The notes under the pieces were generated by a model that saw only the letters and a list, made by a program, of their open reading frames with translations, ran no database searches and was not told where the DNA came from. The translations under genes were made by a program, and so were the position numbers. 64,000 bases of DNA from Candidatus Methanomethylophilaceae archaeon (GTDB lineage: Archaea; Thermoplasmatota; Thermoplasmata; Methanomassiliicoccales; Methanomethylophilaceae), in the NCBI GenBank assembly GCA_017524805.1, contig JAFXUX010000031.1, positions 1 through 64,000 on the forward strand. The letters run 5' to 3'. Of the stretch, positions 42,585-51,202 are shown piece after piece. Numbering within the stretch: the first letter of the stretch is position 1; each line of letters begins with the position of its first letter.

Positions 42585-44059
42585 GAATGGCCAACGACGG
42601 CCAGACCGAATACTCGCTGATGCCCCGGGAATACTCCTTCGACGATTCCGTCAATTCGGTGGTTTCCGATGTCATCCGCGGGATCCGCGTAGAGTATCGC
42701 TTGCACGGCGGAAGGTTGGACCGCGATTCCGTCATCGGCACCGCCCGCGCGCTGGCCGCCAACAGGTATGACGACATAAAGGAAGCCTGCGGGAATTCCG
42801 CCAATCTGGATGGCCTGATGGACGACATATGCTCCGCATCATACAGGCATTCCGTCGGGGCAGGGATTTTCGAGGTGCTTCTGTCCGATCCGCACATAGA
42901 GGATGTGTACATCGATGCTCCTTGCGACAGGAACAGAGTGCATGTGACGATCAACGGCATCGACGGCGTGAATTCTCATATGCGCTGCAGGACCAATCTG
43001 ATGGCCGACCGCAGGGAGATGGACAACATCGTGAACATCCTGAAGAGGGAGAGCGGTCTCAGGTTCTGCCAGTCATCTCCGGTTCTGGAGACGGATTTCC
43101 GCGAGTTCGACGCCAGAGCAACTCTCATCGGTTTCCCGATGAGCCCCAACGGGGATGCTTTGGCGATAAGGAAGCACTCTGCGAGGCCTTGGACGCTGAC
43201 TAGGTTGCTGGCGAACGGGACGATAGATCAGCGTGCGGCGGGTCTGCTGTCATTCATGGTAAACAACCGCTCCACAATCCTTATCTGCGGGCCGAGGGGA
43301 GCCGGGAAAAGCTCCCTTCTGTCAGCCTTGATGTTCGAGTTCCCGCTGGGCCAGAGGATTCTCACTATAGAGGACACTATCGAGCTGCCAGGGGAGCAGA
43401 TGCGCAGCATGGGCTACAAGGTGCAGACCATTCTGGTGGACGACAGAAATGATGGCAGCCCGCTTACCAATGCCGATGAGGCTCTCAGGGTTTCGCTGAG
43501 GATGGGAGAGTCGGCGATAGTCATGGGCGAGGTCAGAGGCGACGAGGCTCGCACTCTCTATCAGAGCATGAGGACGGGGAAAGCCGGGAGCGCTATCATG
43601 GGTACGATCCACGGCGATTCGGCCATGTCGGTATACAACCGCGTCGTCTACGATATGGGAATCGCCCCTGAAGCGTTCATGGCCACCGATGCCATCGTAT
43701 CGTTGGGAACGGTCAAGGACAGGAGAACCGGAAGCCTCGTCAGAAGGGCGGTGGAATTCGTCTGTACCGCATCGGAGCCAGGGAAGTTCATCGACATGAC
43801 CGACCAATCTGTTATGTTCGAGGCGCCTTCGATGAAAAGGGCGATGAGGATGTCACAGATGGGAAAGGCCGAAGCCGCAAAGGACATCCGCGCTAGGTCC
43901 GCGATGAGGTACTGGCTGGCAGAGAAGGGAAAGACCGACGAGAGATTCTTCGGCCCTGAATGGGTCACCCTGTCCAATGATATACTGTCTAGGATGCCTC
44001 CGTCGGCCCCGGCAGAAGCCGCTCTCGACGAGCTCAAAAGGAGGGTGTCCCTGATATGA
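42281..44059 (+). CDS. Type II/IV secretion (TadA/archaeal pilus) ATPase
   Basis: 592 residues. Hexameric ATPase that drives pilus or archaellum assembly. The N-terminal domain (to about 190) is lineage-specific. Then VGAGIFEVLLSDPHIEDVYI, GFPMSPNGDALAIRKHS, Walker A CGPRGAGKSSLLSAL, the Asp box TIEDTIELPGEQ, Walker B VMGEVRGDEARTLYQSM and the His box MGTIHGDSAMSV. ATG 42281 is preceded at 7 bases by GGGAGGA. Its stop overlaps the next start (ATGA), coupling it to the membrane protein. Confidence 0.92.
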   Translation: MARLPPFFSHGKSAGSNDDREIPFYWDADPLESVSRTMPRTEPSLPHDPSASKNDFTSLFSSMVWKDLRTKPSYAECWLVGTQENLKAISSYSTQFAHVTIGMANDGQTEYSLMPREYSFDDSVNSVVSDVIRGIRVEYRLHGGRLDRDSVIGTARALAANRYDDIKEACGNSANLDGLMDDICSASYRHSVGAGIFEVLLSDPHIEDVYIDAPCDRNRVHVTINGIDGVNSHMRCRTNLMADRREMDNIVNILKRESGLRFCQSSPVLETDFREFDARATLIGFPMSPNGDALAIRKHSARPWTLTRLLANGTIDQRAAGLLSFMVNNRSTILICGPRGAGKSSLLSALMFEFPLGQRILTIEDTIELPGEQMRSMGYKVQTILVDDRNDGSPLTNADEALRVSLRMGESAIVMGEVRGDEARTLYQSMRTGKAGSAIMGTIHGDSAMSVYNRVVYDMGIAPEAFMATDAIVSLGTVKDRRTGSLVRRAVEFVCTASEPGKFIDMTDQSVMFEAPSMKRAMRMSQMGKAEAAKDIRARSAMRYWLAEKGKTDERFFGPEWVTLSNDILSRMPPSAPAEAALDELKRRVSLI

Positions 44060-45477
44060 AGAAGGCTCTCAGCGGAACCGACAGCAAAAGGCTGCTGAAC
44101 GAATGCCCGACAGTGGTCGGGATGATGACATCGTCGCTGGAGTCTGGAGGATCTTGGGACGCGGCTGTGAGGATGGTGGCTTCCGAGGGGCCGCCGCTGT
44201 CCAGGAAGCTCTTCTCATCGATCGTCAGGAAGGTGGACACCAAATCCTCCGAGACGATGTCTTCATGCGTATCCGATGCAATGTCCGAGCTTCCGGAATC
44301 CGCGGCGGGATATCGGAGAGCGGTCCACATGTGCATGGCGGCCTCGGAATCCTCCGGCCAGGACGAGAGGTCTAACATGCTGAAGGACGCCTCCGACATC
44401 GCGTTGACCGCGGTGAAGGATATGGGAGACGAATATGGAGCATCACTGAACACACCGTGCATGACGGTATTCGGGATAGGAATCCTCGTGCCCATGATAC
44501 TGATGTCGATATTGCCTATGCTCAGCCTCGGGGGCATGATGGGCATCGGGACCATAGACAAAGGAACGATCGTGTTCGTCACTCTGGCTCTGATCCCGGC
44601 CGCCATTCTGATGATATCGTTTTGGCTCAGATATACCAACCCATTTCTCATCGCCGAGTTCGAGGCCCGCGAACTCCGCTGCGCTCTCCCCCTTCTGCTG
44701 GCCATCCCTCTGGCAATAGTATACCTCAGTCTTGGAGGGGGCGTGGACGAGTTGGTTCTATTCACGTTGGCTCCGGCTTCCGTCGCCTCGCTGGCTTTCA
44801 TGTGGAAAGACGTAGCGGAGGACAAGAAGCGTGCGAAATGCGAAGGCGGCCTGAGGGATTGCGTGTTCGACATGGGCAGCAGGATGATCTCAGGCGACAA
44901 TTTCGAAAGCGCTTCCTCAGGTGCGATCGCTGTCAGAAGCGAGTGCGCGGATGCCGCAGCCGCTTATTCGAGGGAGCTTTCCCTATGCAAAGGAGATGCG
45001 GTGAAGGCTGTTGCAAGATCCATAAGACCAATATCAGGGGATGTGGCGGTGGCTTTCGCAGACATTTGCCGCTGTTCCCGCAGGGACGTCACAGACGCCG
45101 GGCGCTTGGCGATAGCGCTGGGAAGGCAGTTCCAGAACAGGAACCACGCATGGCGGAGATTGGAGATGAATCTCAAGAGTATGACTGACATGATGCTGGT
45201 GACCGCGGTCTTCTTCGCGCCTATGGTTTTGGGTATGAGCGTCTCCATGCTGGCGCCCCTGTCGCAGATTGACGGATTCGCCGGCATGGACGGGACTGCC
45301 GCCGTGCTTTCGGTGTATCTGGCGGAGCTCTGCGCAACGATAGCGGTGCTTATGGGAAGCCTCGGGAGCGGAGAAGGGATCAGAAAGATGCTGTGGAGAT
45401 TCTGTCTGATGTGCCCGATCGGCCAGATAATTTTCTGCGTCTGCTGCGGAATAGTTTTCCGATGTATTCGCGCCTGA
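44056..45477 (+). CDS. TadC/FlaJ-like pilus assembly membrane protein
   Basis: 473 residues. Two helical cytoplasmic T2SSF-type regions (about 1-130 and 250-380) are separated by membrane helices (FGIGILVPMILMSILPML, IVFVTLALIPAAILMISFWL, plus two more), with a C-terminal pair of helices. This is the layout of archaeal pilus platform proteins that pair with the ATPase encoded just upstream. ATGA overlap with the ATPase gene. Sequence is divergent, so the call rests on topology and position. Confidence 0.75.
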   Translation: MKKALSGTDSKRLLNECPTVVGMMTSSLESGGSWDAAVRMVASEGPPLSRKLFSSIVRKVDTKSSETMSSCVSDAMSELPESAAGYRRAVHMCMAASESSGQDERSNMLKDASDIALTAVKDMGDEYGASLNTPCMTVFGIGILVPMILMSILPMLSLGGMMGIGTIDKGTIVFVTLALIPAAILMISFWLRYTNPFLIAEFEARELRCALPLLLAIPLAIVYLSLGGGVDELVLFTLAPASVASLAFMWKDVAEDKKRAKCEGGLRDCVFDMGSRMISGDNFESASSGAIAVRSECADAAAAYSRELSLCKGDAVKAVARSIRPISGDVAVAFADICRCSRRDVTDAGRLAIALGRQFQNRNHAWRRLEMNLKSMTDMMLVTAVFFAPMVLGMSVSMLAPLSQIDGFAGMDGTAAVLSVYLAELCATIAVLMGSLGSGEGIRKMLWRFCLMCPIGQIIFCVCCGIVFRCIRA

Positions 45478-45512
45478 ATCATGAAGGCGGGGCCATTGCT
45501 CCCGCCCGATTT

Positions 45513-45533
45513 GCTATAAAAAGCACTATAGTG
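45513..45533 (+). promoter_or_regulatory. TATA box followed by ACTATAGT palindrome
   Basis: GCTATAAAAAG is followed at once by the 10-bp palindrome CACTATAGTG (45524-45533). The same core occurs twice at the DUF2099 promoter and at the IS66 insertion site. The next gene starts at 45614 and also has a nearer TATA-like CATAATGCTTAATC, so the region may hold two promoters or a regulated leader. Confidence 0.4.
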
Positions 45534-45613
45534 ATAGTGATGTTCGAAAATTAACAATCACTGTCTGTATTATGACAATAGTTTTTCATAATGCTTAATC
45601 TATTGACCCAATC

Positions 45614-46105
45614 ATGTTTGGGCTTAAGAAGAGGGTGTCCGCCGGGAAGGGGCACAGCCTTTCCGAGATCAAGGAAACCGTCAGGAAATCCTTCGATCTG
45701 ATGGAATACAAGTATGATGTCGATGAGAACGGCAGCGTTATCTGTGACGTGATGGGCGATGACATACCCATGAGGGTTGTCGCGGCTTCCGACGAAAACT
45801 CCATAGGGATACTCGTTCTGATGTCTTTCTCCGTGGACGAATCCCACAAGGTCGGAGTTCTCGACAGGATAAACTCCCTGAACAACGACATCCGCTACGG
45901 GCGCTTCTACCTTCACCCGATAGATGAGGGATATGCGCCAGTGTTCCAGTACAGCATACCGGACTGCGTCATCAACCTCAAGCCAGAAGTGGTCGCAACC
46001 TTCATCCAGATGTCCTTGGACACCGTGGACAAGGTCGATGGGGAGATCAAGAAGATGATCGAGAGCGACGCCTGGAAGAAGTCCTCCGATTACATGTACA
46101 TCTGA
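45614..46105 (+). CDS. YbjN-domain protein
   Basis: 163 residues. The layout of an amphipathic helix (KETVRKSFDLMEYKYDVDEN), strands with DIPMRVVAA and IGILVLMSFSVDE, and NSLNNDIRYGRFYLHPIDEG matches the YbjN/type III secretion chaperone-like fold. In archaea these are small cytosolic proteins of unknown function. ATG 45614 is about 25 bases from an AT-rich box. An operator-like palindrome lies 80 bases upstream. Confidence 0.7.
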   Translation: MFGLKKRVSAGKGHSLSEIKETVRKSFDLMEYKYDVDENGSVICDVMGDDIPMRVVAASDENSIGILVLMSFSVDESHKVGVLDRINSLNNDIRYGRFYLHPIDEGYAPVFQYSIPDCVINLKPEVVATFIQMSLDTVDKVDGEIKKMIESDAWKKSSDYMYI

Positions 46106-46255
46106 TCTGACCGCTGTAAGTCCTGCGAATCGGCCCATCCCCCTCCATCCCGCGTCATGCGGACATCTCAGGGCGCCTGGGACGGCATCATCCGTCTTCC
46201 GGCCCCGCTTTTCCTTGCGTCAATTTTAACCATAAGTTCGCGCATCCCCGTTGCG

Positions 46256-46783
46256 ATGCCAGAATCCGTCGGTCTGCTTTCTAAAACTACAGCGGAGCCT
46301 AGCGCAGCCTCTGCCGCCGACAGTACTGACGGCCGTTCGATCCTCGATATCGCCAAAAGCATCGATCCGGAGCTGCAGGCGAGGCGCAGCGCAGAGATGA
46401 GGAAAAAGAATGGCAGGGTGAGGGCATTCGTCTGGAAGCCGGCCGTGATTTTTCTTGCGGTATCTTTCGTGCTGACTCTTGCTACGGTCCTTTACGACAC
46501 GCAGGTCAACGACGGGATGATAATCACGGAGAACAACAGCCTGTGCATATGCATGTCTCTGTTCGTTTTCTTCCCCATCATCGCATACATGGCTCTGATG
46601 ATGATGAAAACTTCGGTGAGTTTCCTGATGGGCACGGCCGGGCTGGCCGCATGGGTTTACGGGCTTCTCTCCGGCGAGTGGTTTAGCGATCTAATAATCC
46701 CGCTGGCGATTCTCAGCGTCATCATCTGCGTCCACGTTATGGCATGCTCCGCAGCCGTCAGGGTTTCCCGCGTCGATTTCTGA
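46256..46783 (+). CDS. Predicted four-helix membrane protein
   Basis: 175 residues, no recognised family. A cytosolic N-terminus of about 60 residues (Ala/Ser-rich, then KSIDPELQARRSAEMRKKNG) is followed by four hydrophobic segments: VIFLAVSFVLTLATVLY, LCICMSLFVFFPIIAYMALM, FLMGTAGLAAWVYGLL and LIIPLAILSVIICVHVMAC. ATG 46256 is 26-28 bases from CAATTTTAACC, so leaderless; an earlier frame start at 46157 is rejected. Its 3' end overlaps the convergent nuclease-like gene by 127 bp. Confidence 0.6.
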   Translation: MPESVGLLSKTTAEPSAASAADSTDGRSILDIAKSIDPELQARRSAEMRKKNGRVRAFVWKPAVIFLAVSFVLTLATVLYDTQVNDGMIITENNSLCICMSLFVFFPIIAYMALMMMKTSVSFLMGTAGLAAWVYGLLSGEWFSDLIIPLAILSVIICVHVMACSAAVRVSRVDF

Positions 46784-47931
46784 TCTCGCTTCTTCTTGAT
46801 GAGAGACATCCTGATGTCATATGTGATGTCCGCCATATCCGATATCACAGGATCGGCGATTCCCTTGGCGATGTCCGCCCTCAGCCTGGAATAGTTCACC
46901 ATGCTGATGCTGTCGTACTGGCCCGTCTCTTTCAGCCTTTTTATGACGGCGGTCTTGTCCTTCGGAAGGTTGGCCCTTCTGTAGCGGCGTATGCTGATGG
47001 TGGCATCCCTGCCGTCGACCAGATCGCATCTCGCCGAGTCCGCGTATGCCACGATCTTCGCTTTGACTGTGTCCCTCCTGCTTTGGAGCATTTCCATGCG
47101 CTGTTTGAGGGCCGCTATTTTCTCGTCCAGATCGGAGTATTCTTGGACGAGCTCTTCGATCTCTTCCGCGGGCATCCTCTTTTTCCCGTTGATCGAGGAG
47201 AGATAAGGCTGGCATCTGTTTCTGTGGGGGCAGTATGCGCATCCTTCCCCGAGTTTGGGAGGATAATTCAGATCCCCTTCGATCTCCCCTATCCTTTCCG
47301 ACAGCTTCTCTGCGGCCTCGCCCATGGATTGCTTCCTCACCGGGCATTCCGTCTCGTCGCCGGTCAGAAGGTATCTCCATTGCAGGACGATCCTGTCGGT
47401 CCCCTGGAGGCTGTAGGTCGCCCACAATGCAGAGACCTTGGACTCCAGATCCTCGGTCAGATCCTTCCTGAGGCCGGCGTCGTCTGTTATGTATCTGCAC
47501 AGGACGGCCGAATCGCCTCTCCTGTATATCTCATCGATAGAGACTCTGGCGGTTTTCCCGCGCGGAAGGCTCTGAACACCTCTGATATCGAATGCTATGA
47601 TGCTGCTGCCGTCGGATTCGGCGATGAATTCCGCGTATTTTCTGGTGCAGGCCTCTCCTTTCCTGTAGAATTCGGCGATGTCCTGCCCCTCTCCCGTGCA
47701 GACATCTTCCATGCAGGCGTCCCACTCCTCCCTGAACATGGCCAGGGCTTCCGCGGCGGAGACTTTGTGCCCCATAACGCGCCTGCTGTTGGCATGGGCC
47801 ATCATCCTGTGGACGGAGATGTCCAGGCAATCCTGGAGGGAGATCCTCCAGTCATCCGACATGGCTGATAGCCTGTATGCTTGCGGGCATCCTTCGTATT
47901 TTCTGATGTCGCCGAAGGAAAAGGTGGGCAT
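46657..47931 (-). CDS. PD-(D/E)XK / Cas4-RecB-like protein with 4Fe-4S cysteines, nuclease motif incomplete
   Basis: 424 residues. An N-terminal Cys in RKYEGCPQAYRL (Cys15) and a C-terminal triplet CAYCPHRNRC (231, 234, 240) are the arrangement that ties the [4Fe-4S] cluster of Cas4, AddB and Dna2 nucleases. Motif II Asp is present in VSIDEIYRRGD (133), but the usual D-x-K strand reads VLCRYITDD without the lysine, so activity is doubtful. A coiled coil (about 250-300) and a basic tail follow. ATG 47931 is 25 bases from a box shared with the divergent gene. The last 42 residues run over the convergent membrane-protein gene. Confidence 0.7.
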   Translation of the reverse strand: MPTFSFGDIRKYEGCPQAYRLSAMSDDWRISLQDCLDISVHRMMAHANSRRVMGHKVSAAEALAMFREEWDACMEDVCTGEGQDIAEFYRKGEACTRKYAEFIAESDGSSIIAFDIRGVQSLPRGKTARVSIDEIYRRGDSAVLCRYITDDAGLRKDLTEDLESKVSALWATYSLQGTDRIVLQWRYLLTGDETECPVRKQSMGEAAEKLSERIGEIEGDLNYPPKLGEGCAYCPHRNRCQPYLSSINGKKRMPAEEIEELVQEYSDLDEKIAALKQRMEMLQSRRDTVKAKIVAYADSARCDLVDGRDATISIRRYRRANLPKDKTAVIKRLKETGQYDSISMVNYSRLRADIAKGIADPVISDMADITYDIRMSLIKKKRDQKSTRETLTAAEHAITWTQMMTLRIASGIIRSLNHSPERSP

Positions 47932-47949
47932 GGTTGCGCATACACGGCA

Positions 47950-47962
47950 TCGGTTAAATCTG
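47950..47962. promoter_or_regulatory. Shared bidirectional TATA-like box (nuclease-like / DUF4268-like)
   Basis: CGGTTAAATCTG is centred at 47956, 25 bases before ATG 47931 (minus) and 27 before ATG 47983 (plus). Confidence 0.55.
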
Positions 47963-47982
47963 TGTCCGTGATTTCTCCCATC

Positions 47983-48408
47983 ATGTTGGGCGAAGATAAG
48001 CTGGAGCCATTTTGGTCGGGGCTCTACGACAGGATCGGTGAGCTTTCCAGCGTGCGCGCGGATAGGCCGGGAAAGAAAGATCGGATGAAGTTCGATCCCG
48101 GGATCAAGAATCTGCATTTCGTGGCGGGATTGTCCGAGGGCGTCGCTTGGTTCGAGATCCGCATCGGGCAGGGCTTCCCGGACCCGGAGATAATACTGTC
48201 CAAAGCAGATGAGCTGTCTTCGAGGGTGGGATGCGTCTTCGTGCCGAACGCCGAGACCAAAAGGGAGCGCGCCCTCAGAGCGGAGATGCCTTTCGATTCG
48301 GAGAGCTTGGACGCATGGGAATACGCATACTCCTGGTTTGAGAAGGTTATCAAGATTTCGTCGATGGTCTGCATCAAACAATGCCGCAGGGCTGCGATCG
48401 TCGTATGA
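47983..48408 (+). CDS. DUF4268-like protein
   Basis: 141 residues. LEPFWSGLYDRIGELSSV near the N-terminus, a central VAWFEIRIGQGFPDPEIIL strand pair, and SWFEKVIKISSM at the end resemble DUF4268, a domain often found near or fused to nucleases. It is divergent from a Cas4/RecB-like gene and overlaps a DUF2085 gene by 4 nt. The function is unknown and the family assignment is tentative. Confidence 0.5.
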   Translation: MLGEDKLEPFWSGLYDRIGELSSVRADRPGKKDRMKFDPGIKNLHFVAGLSEGVAWFEIRIGQGFPDPEIILSKADELSSRVGCVFVPNAETKRERALRAEMPFDSESLDAWEYAYSWFEKVIKISSMVCIKQCRRAAIVV

Positions 48409-48884
48409 AGCGCATAATGCTGTTCTTCGTCGCGATAGCTTCGATCTTCTTGGCGATGTTCATCTTGGCACCTTTCGCCGCCCCTTATGGGACGTATTGG
48501 GGTCTGGACGGCAGCCCAGCCCACATCGACCATGATTGGAGCATCTCCGAATTCCCGTATCTGTTGGGGGATATTCTGTGCCATCAGAAGGCGGCGAGAA
48601 GCTTCGTTCTCAACGGGTCTCAGATGCCGGTCTGCATAAGGGACACCGGTTTGCTGCTGGGATTCGCGCTCGGATGTTTGGCGCACCTCGTTGCCGATTT
48701 GAAGATCGGGAGGAAGCAGATCGCCATAGCCTCTGCGATGGTCTGCTTCACGATAGTCGAATGGGCGGTCGAGCCCTATTTCGGAGACCTTCCCATCACC
48801 AGGTTCCTTACGGGGGTCGTATCCGGAGCCGGCGTAGGAATCATTCTGGGCTGGCTGATCCGTTACGAGATAGAAAAGAATTGA
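48405..48884 (+). CDS. DUF2085 membrane protein
   Basis: 159 residues. GDILCHQKAARSFVLNGSQM and PVCIRDTGLLLGFALG are the DUF2085 signature (conserved CHQ and C-x-R-x-x-G) between membrane helices; about four helices in total. The function is unknown. ATG 48405 overlaps the stop of the preceding gene (ATGA). A 6-bp hairpin (CAGGCG/CGCCTG, 48893-48908) follows the stop without a T-run. Confidence 0.8.
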   Translation: MKRIMLFFVAIASIFLAMFILAPFAAPYGTYWGLDGSPAHIDHDWSISEFPYLLGDILCHQKAARSFVLNGSQMPVCIRDTGLLLGFALGCLAHLVADLKIGRKQIAIASAMVCFTIVEWAVEPYFGDLPITRFLTGVVSGAGVGIILGWLIRYEIEKN

Positions 48885-49036
48885 AGGATGCGCAGGCGAT
48901 TGCGCCTGACGCGGGCCTGTCCAAGTTCAAATTGAAGGAGCTCGGTCGTCTCCATGCATAAGGAACGGGTCTTACCGCTACGCATCCCATAGATTCCATG
49001 CCGAGAAGATATAAAAGAGATGCGGGAAGTTCGCGG

Positions 49037-49050
49037 ATATTTTTAATTGC
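49037..49050 (+). promoter_or_regulatory. TATA box of the NIF3-Orc1-Ncs6 operon
   Basis: GATATTTTTAATTG is centred 27-28 bases before ATG 49072, giving a leaderless start. Confidence 0.6.
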
Positions 49051-49071
49051 CTTATTTCAGATACCCTGCGC

Positions 49072-50034
49072 ATGAAGATATACGATGCCTATAGGATGGC
49101 CATCGAAGCCGGGATCTCCAAGGACCCGCGCCCTCAGGCAGAGATTCAGAGGGCCCTGTCCAAGGCGAAGGAAGCGTATGACCGCCTTCCCGAGGACAGG
49201 AAGGATCTTTTCGATCCCGAGCGCCTCTGGAATCCATATGCCGATTCCCGTTTCTCCGTCATGGCCGAGGAAGCCTAGGATCTGGAGGCGGAGGCCATCA
49301 TGTGGGGCATCGACATAGGGCCGGCGGAGATCCTGCTGGCCGACAGGCTCAGGGAGAAAGGGAGAACGATTTCTGCGGTGGCCGCCCACCATCCGATCGG
49401 GACCGCCCGCACATGTTTCCCGGAGGTCGTGAGTTTGCAGGCCGATCTCTACCACAACGCAGGGGTGCCGATAAACATCGCCGAATGCGTCATAGCGCCG
49501 AGGACCGAGGAGGTTCTGAGGGGTGTAATGGGATCCAACTACAACCAGGGGGCGGACGCGGCCAGGCTTCTCGGGATCCCTCTGTTCAACGTCCACTGCC
49601 CTGCTGACAACATGGTCCAGAGCTATCTGACCGATCTTTTCGGCAGAGTCAATCCTTACAGGTTATCAGACATCATCGACGCCCTTTACACGGAGCCGGA
49701 ATACCGCGATGCAGCGAGGTTCAACTCTCCTCCGAAGATAATGGTAGGCAATCCGGATTCCCGCTGCGGGAAGGTGATCTGCAAGATGAACGGCGGGACC
49801 TCGTCCCCCAAGGAGATCTATGAGAAGCTGGCTTGGGCGGGCGTCGGAACCGTAATCGGAATGCATTTTCCGGACAGCCATCTCGAAGAGGCCAGAAAGT
49901 TCGGCGTGAATCTGGTCATATCCGGGCACATGTCCTCGGATTCTTTGGGCGTCAATCTCATATGCGATATCTGGGAAAGAGAGGGGATAGAGATCATCCC
50001 CTGCTCAGGATTCACGCGCCACAGCAGGAATTGA
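49072..50034 (+). CDS. NIF3-family (DUF34) metal-binding protein with in-frame amber codon (possible pyrrolysine)
   Basis: 321 codons including TAG at codon 69 (49276-49278) and the TGA stop at 50032-50034. Both sides of the TAG are in one frame and both are coding. The first 68 codons begin with KIYDAYRMAIEAGISKDPRP and have their own TATA box at leaderless distance. After the TAG come DLEAEAIMWGIDIGPAEILL and the NIF3 metal motifs AAHHPIGTAR, VHCPADNMVQSYL and SGHMSSDSLGVN. NIF3/DUF34 proteins are widespread di-metal proteins of unsettled function. In a pyrrolysine-using methanogen the TAG would be translated; otherwise the gene is broken or restarts at ATG 49300. The orc1 start lies 1 base after the stop. 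Confidence 0.8.
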
Positions 50035-50035
50035 G

Positions 50036-51202
50036 ATGTTCGAGAGAGGCTCCCGCATAATCCGCGACCCCAAGGTCTTCGATTACGACTACGTACCTCC
50101 GAAGCTGATCGGCAGGGATGAGCAGCTGAGCACGATGGAGCTCCTCTTCCGCCCTCTTGCGGAATACGGAAGGTCCTGCACCGCCGTTCTCATGGGTCCG
50201 GTCGGAACCGGAAAGACCGCAGCCGCGAAATGCTTCTGCAGGGACCTGGCCGAGCACTGCGCCAAAAAAGGCTCGCCCATAGAGGCGATCTTCGTCAACT
50301 GCAGGGCGAGAAACTCCGAGGCGGCCGTGCTCCTCCAGATGGTCCAGCATTTCGACAGAGGGTTCCCGGACAGGGGTTTCTCGCCCGACCAGATGTGGAG
50401 GGCGCTCAGGCAGCAGATATCGGGTGAAGGGAAGGATATAGTCATAGTTCTGGACGAGGTCGATGTTCTCCTGAAGAAAAGCTCGATGGATCTGGTGTAT
50501 CAGATATCGCGCTTTACGGAAGGCGGTCCGGACATAGGCCGCTCCGTATCGCTGGTCATGATCTCCCAGGAGCCGCTGTTCGATCTCTTGGACGAGGCTT
50601 CATTCTCCTCTTTCCGCAGGACGAACTCTGTCATCTTCGACAGATATGACATGCCGGAGCTGAGGGAAATAGTCCTCCAGAGAGCCAACGCCGGGATATT
50701 GCCCGGAAGGATAGGGGACGAGCCGATCGACATGATCGCTGAATCCGCCTCCGAATACGGCGACGCCAGGATGGCGATAGAGCTTCTGGACAGGGCCGCT
50801 AATATGGCCGAGGGAGAGGGAGCCGACGAGATCGATGCGGAGCATGTGCGCGGAGCGAAGGCCATGATATACAGCACAGTGTCCGAATCCAAGCTCAAAA
50901 CATTGGACAGGAGCAGGATGCTGGCTCTGCTGGCCGTTTCCAGGGCGATAAGAAAGCAGACGTCGATAAGCATCACGGCCGCGGAGAAGACTTACGCCGT
51001 TGTCTGCGAGGAATACGGGGAGACCCCGAGGAAGCACACCCAATTCTGGACCTACATCCAAGACATTGAGAAGCTGGGCGTCATCAAGACGGCGGTCGTG
51101 AACGAGGCCAGCGGCAGGACCACGAGGATATCCCTCCCGGGAATCCCGTCTAAGGTCCTGGCCGAGAAGGTCGAAACCTTGATCGAGAAGGCTTCCGAAT
51201 GA
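50036..51202 (+). CDS. Orc1/Cdc6-family replication initiator
   Basis: 388 residues. AAA+ ATPase that marks archaeal replication origins and loads MCM. Walker A is GPVGTGKTAAAK, Walker B is VIVLDEVDVLLKK, sensor 2 is in EYGDARMAIELLDRAA, and a C-terminal winged helix follows (about 310-388). It sits second in an operon behind NIF3 and overlaps the next gene by 4 nt (ATGA). Archaeal orc1 genes often lie beside an origin, but this copy is inside an operon and no origin-recognition repeats are apparent nearby. Confidence 0.93.
   Translation: MFERGSRIIRDPKVFDYDYVPPKLIGRDEQLSTMELLFRPLAEYGRSCTAVLMGPVGTGKTAAAKCFCRDLAEHCAKKGSPIEAIFVNCRARNSEAAVLLQMVQHFDRGFPDRGFSPDQMWRALRQQISGEGKDIVIVLDEVDVLLKKSSMDLVYQISRFTEGGPDIGRSVSLVMISQEPLFDLLDEASFSSFRRTNSVIFDRYDMPELREIVLQRANAGILPGRIGDEPIDMIAESASEYGDARMAIELLDRAANMAEGEGADEIDAEHVRGAKAMIYSTVSESKLKTLDRSRMLALLAVSRAIRKQTSISITAAEKTYAVVCEEYGETPRKHTQFWTYIQDIEKLGVIKTAVVNEASGRTTRISLPGIPSKVLAEKVETLIEKASE

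Noticed and set aside
48893-48908. Hairpin after the DUF2085 gene as a terminator
   Set aside because: Six-base stem with no T-run nearby.
49072-49278. Separate 68-codon gene ending at TAG 49276
   Set aside because: It is in frame with the following NIF3 frame, has the promoter of the operon, and the spacer to the next ATG is coding-like; one interrupted gene explains it better.
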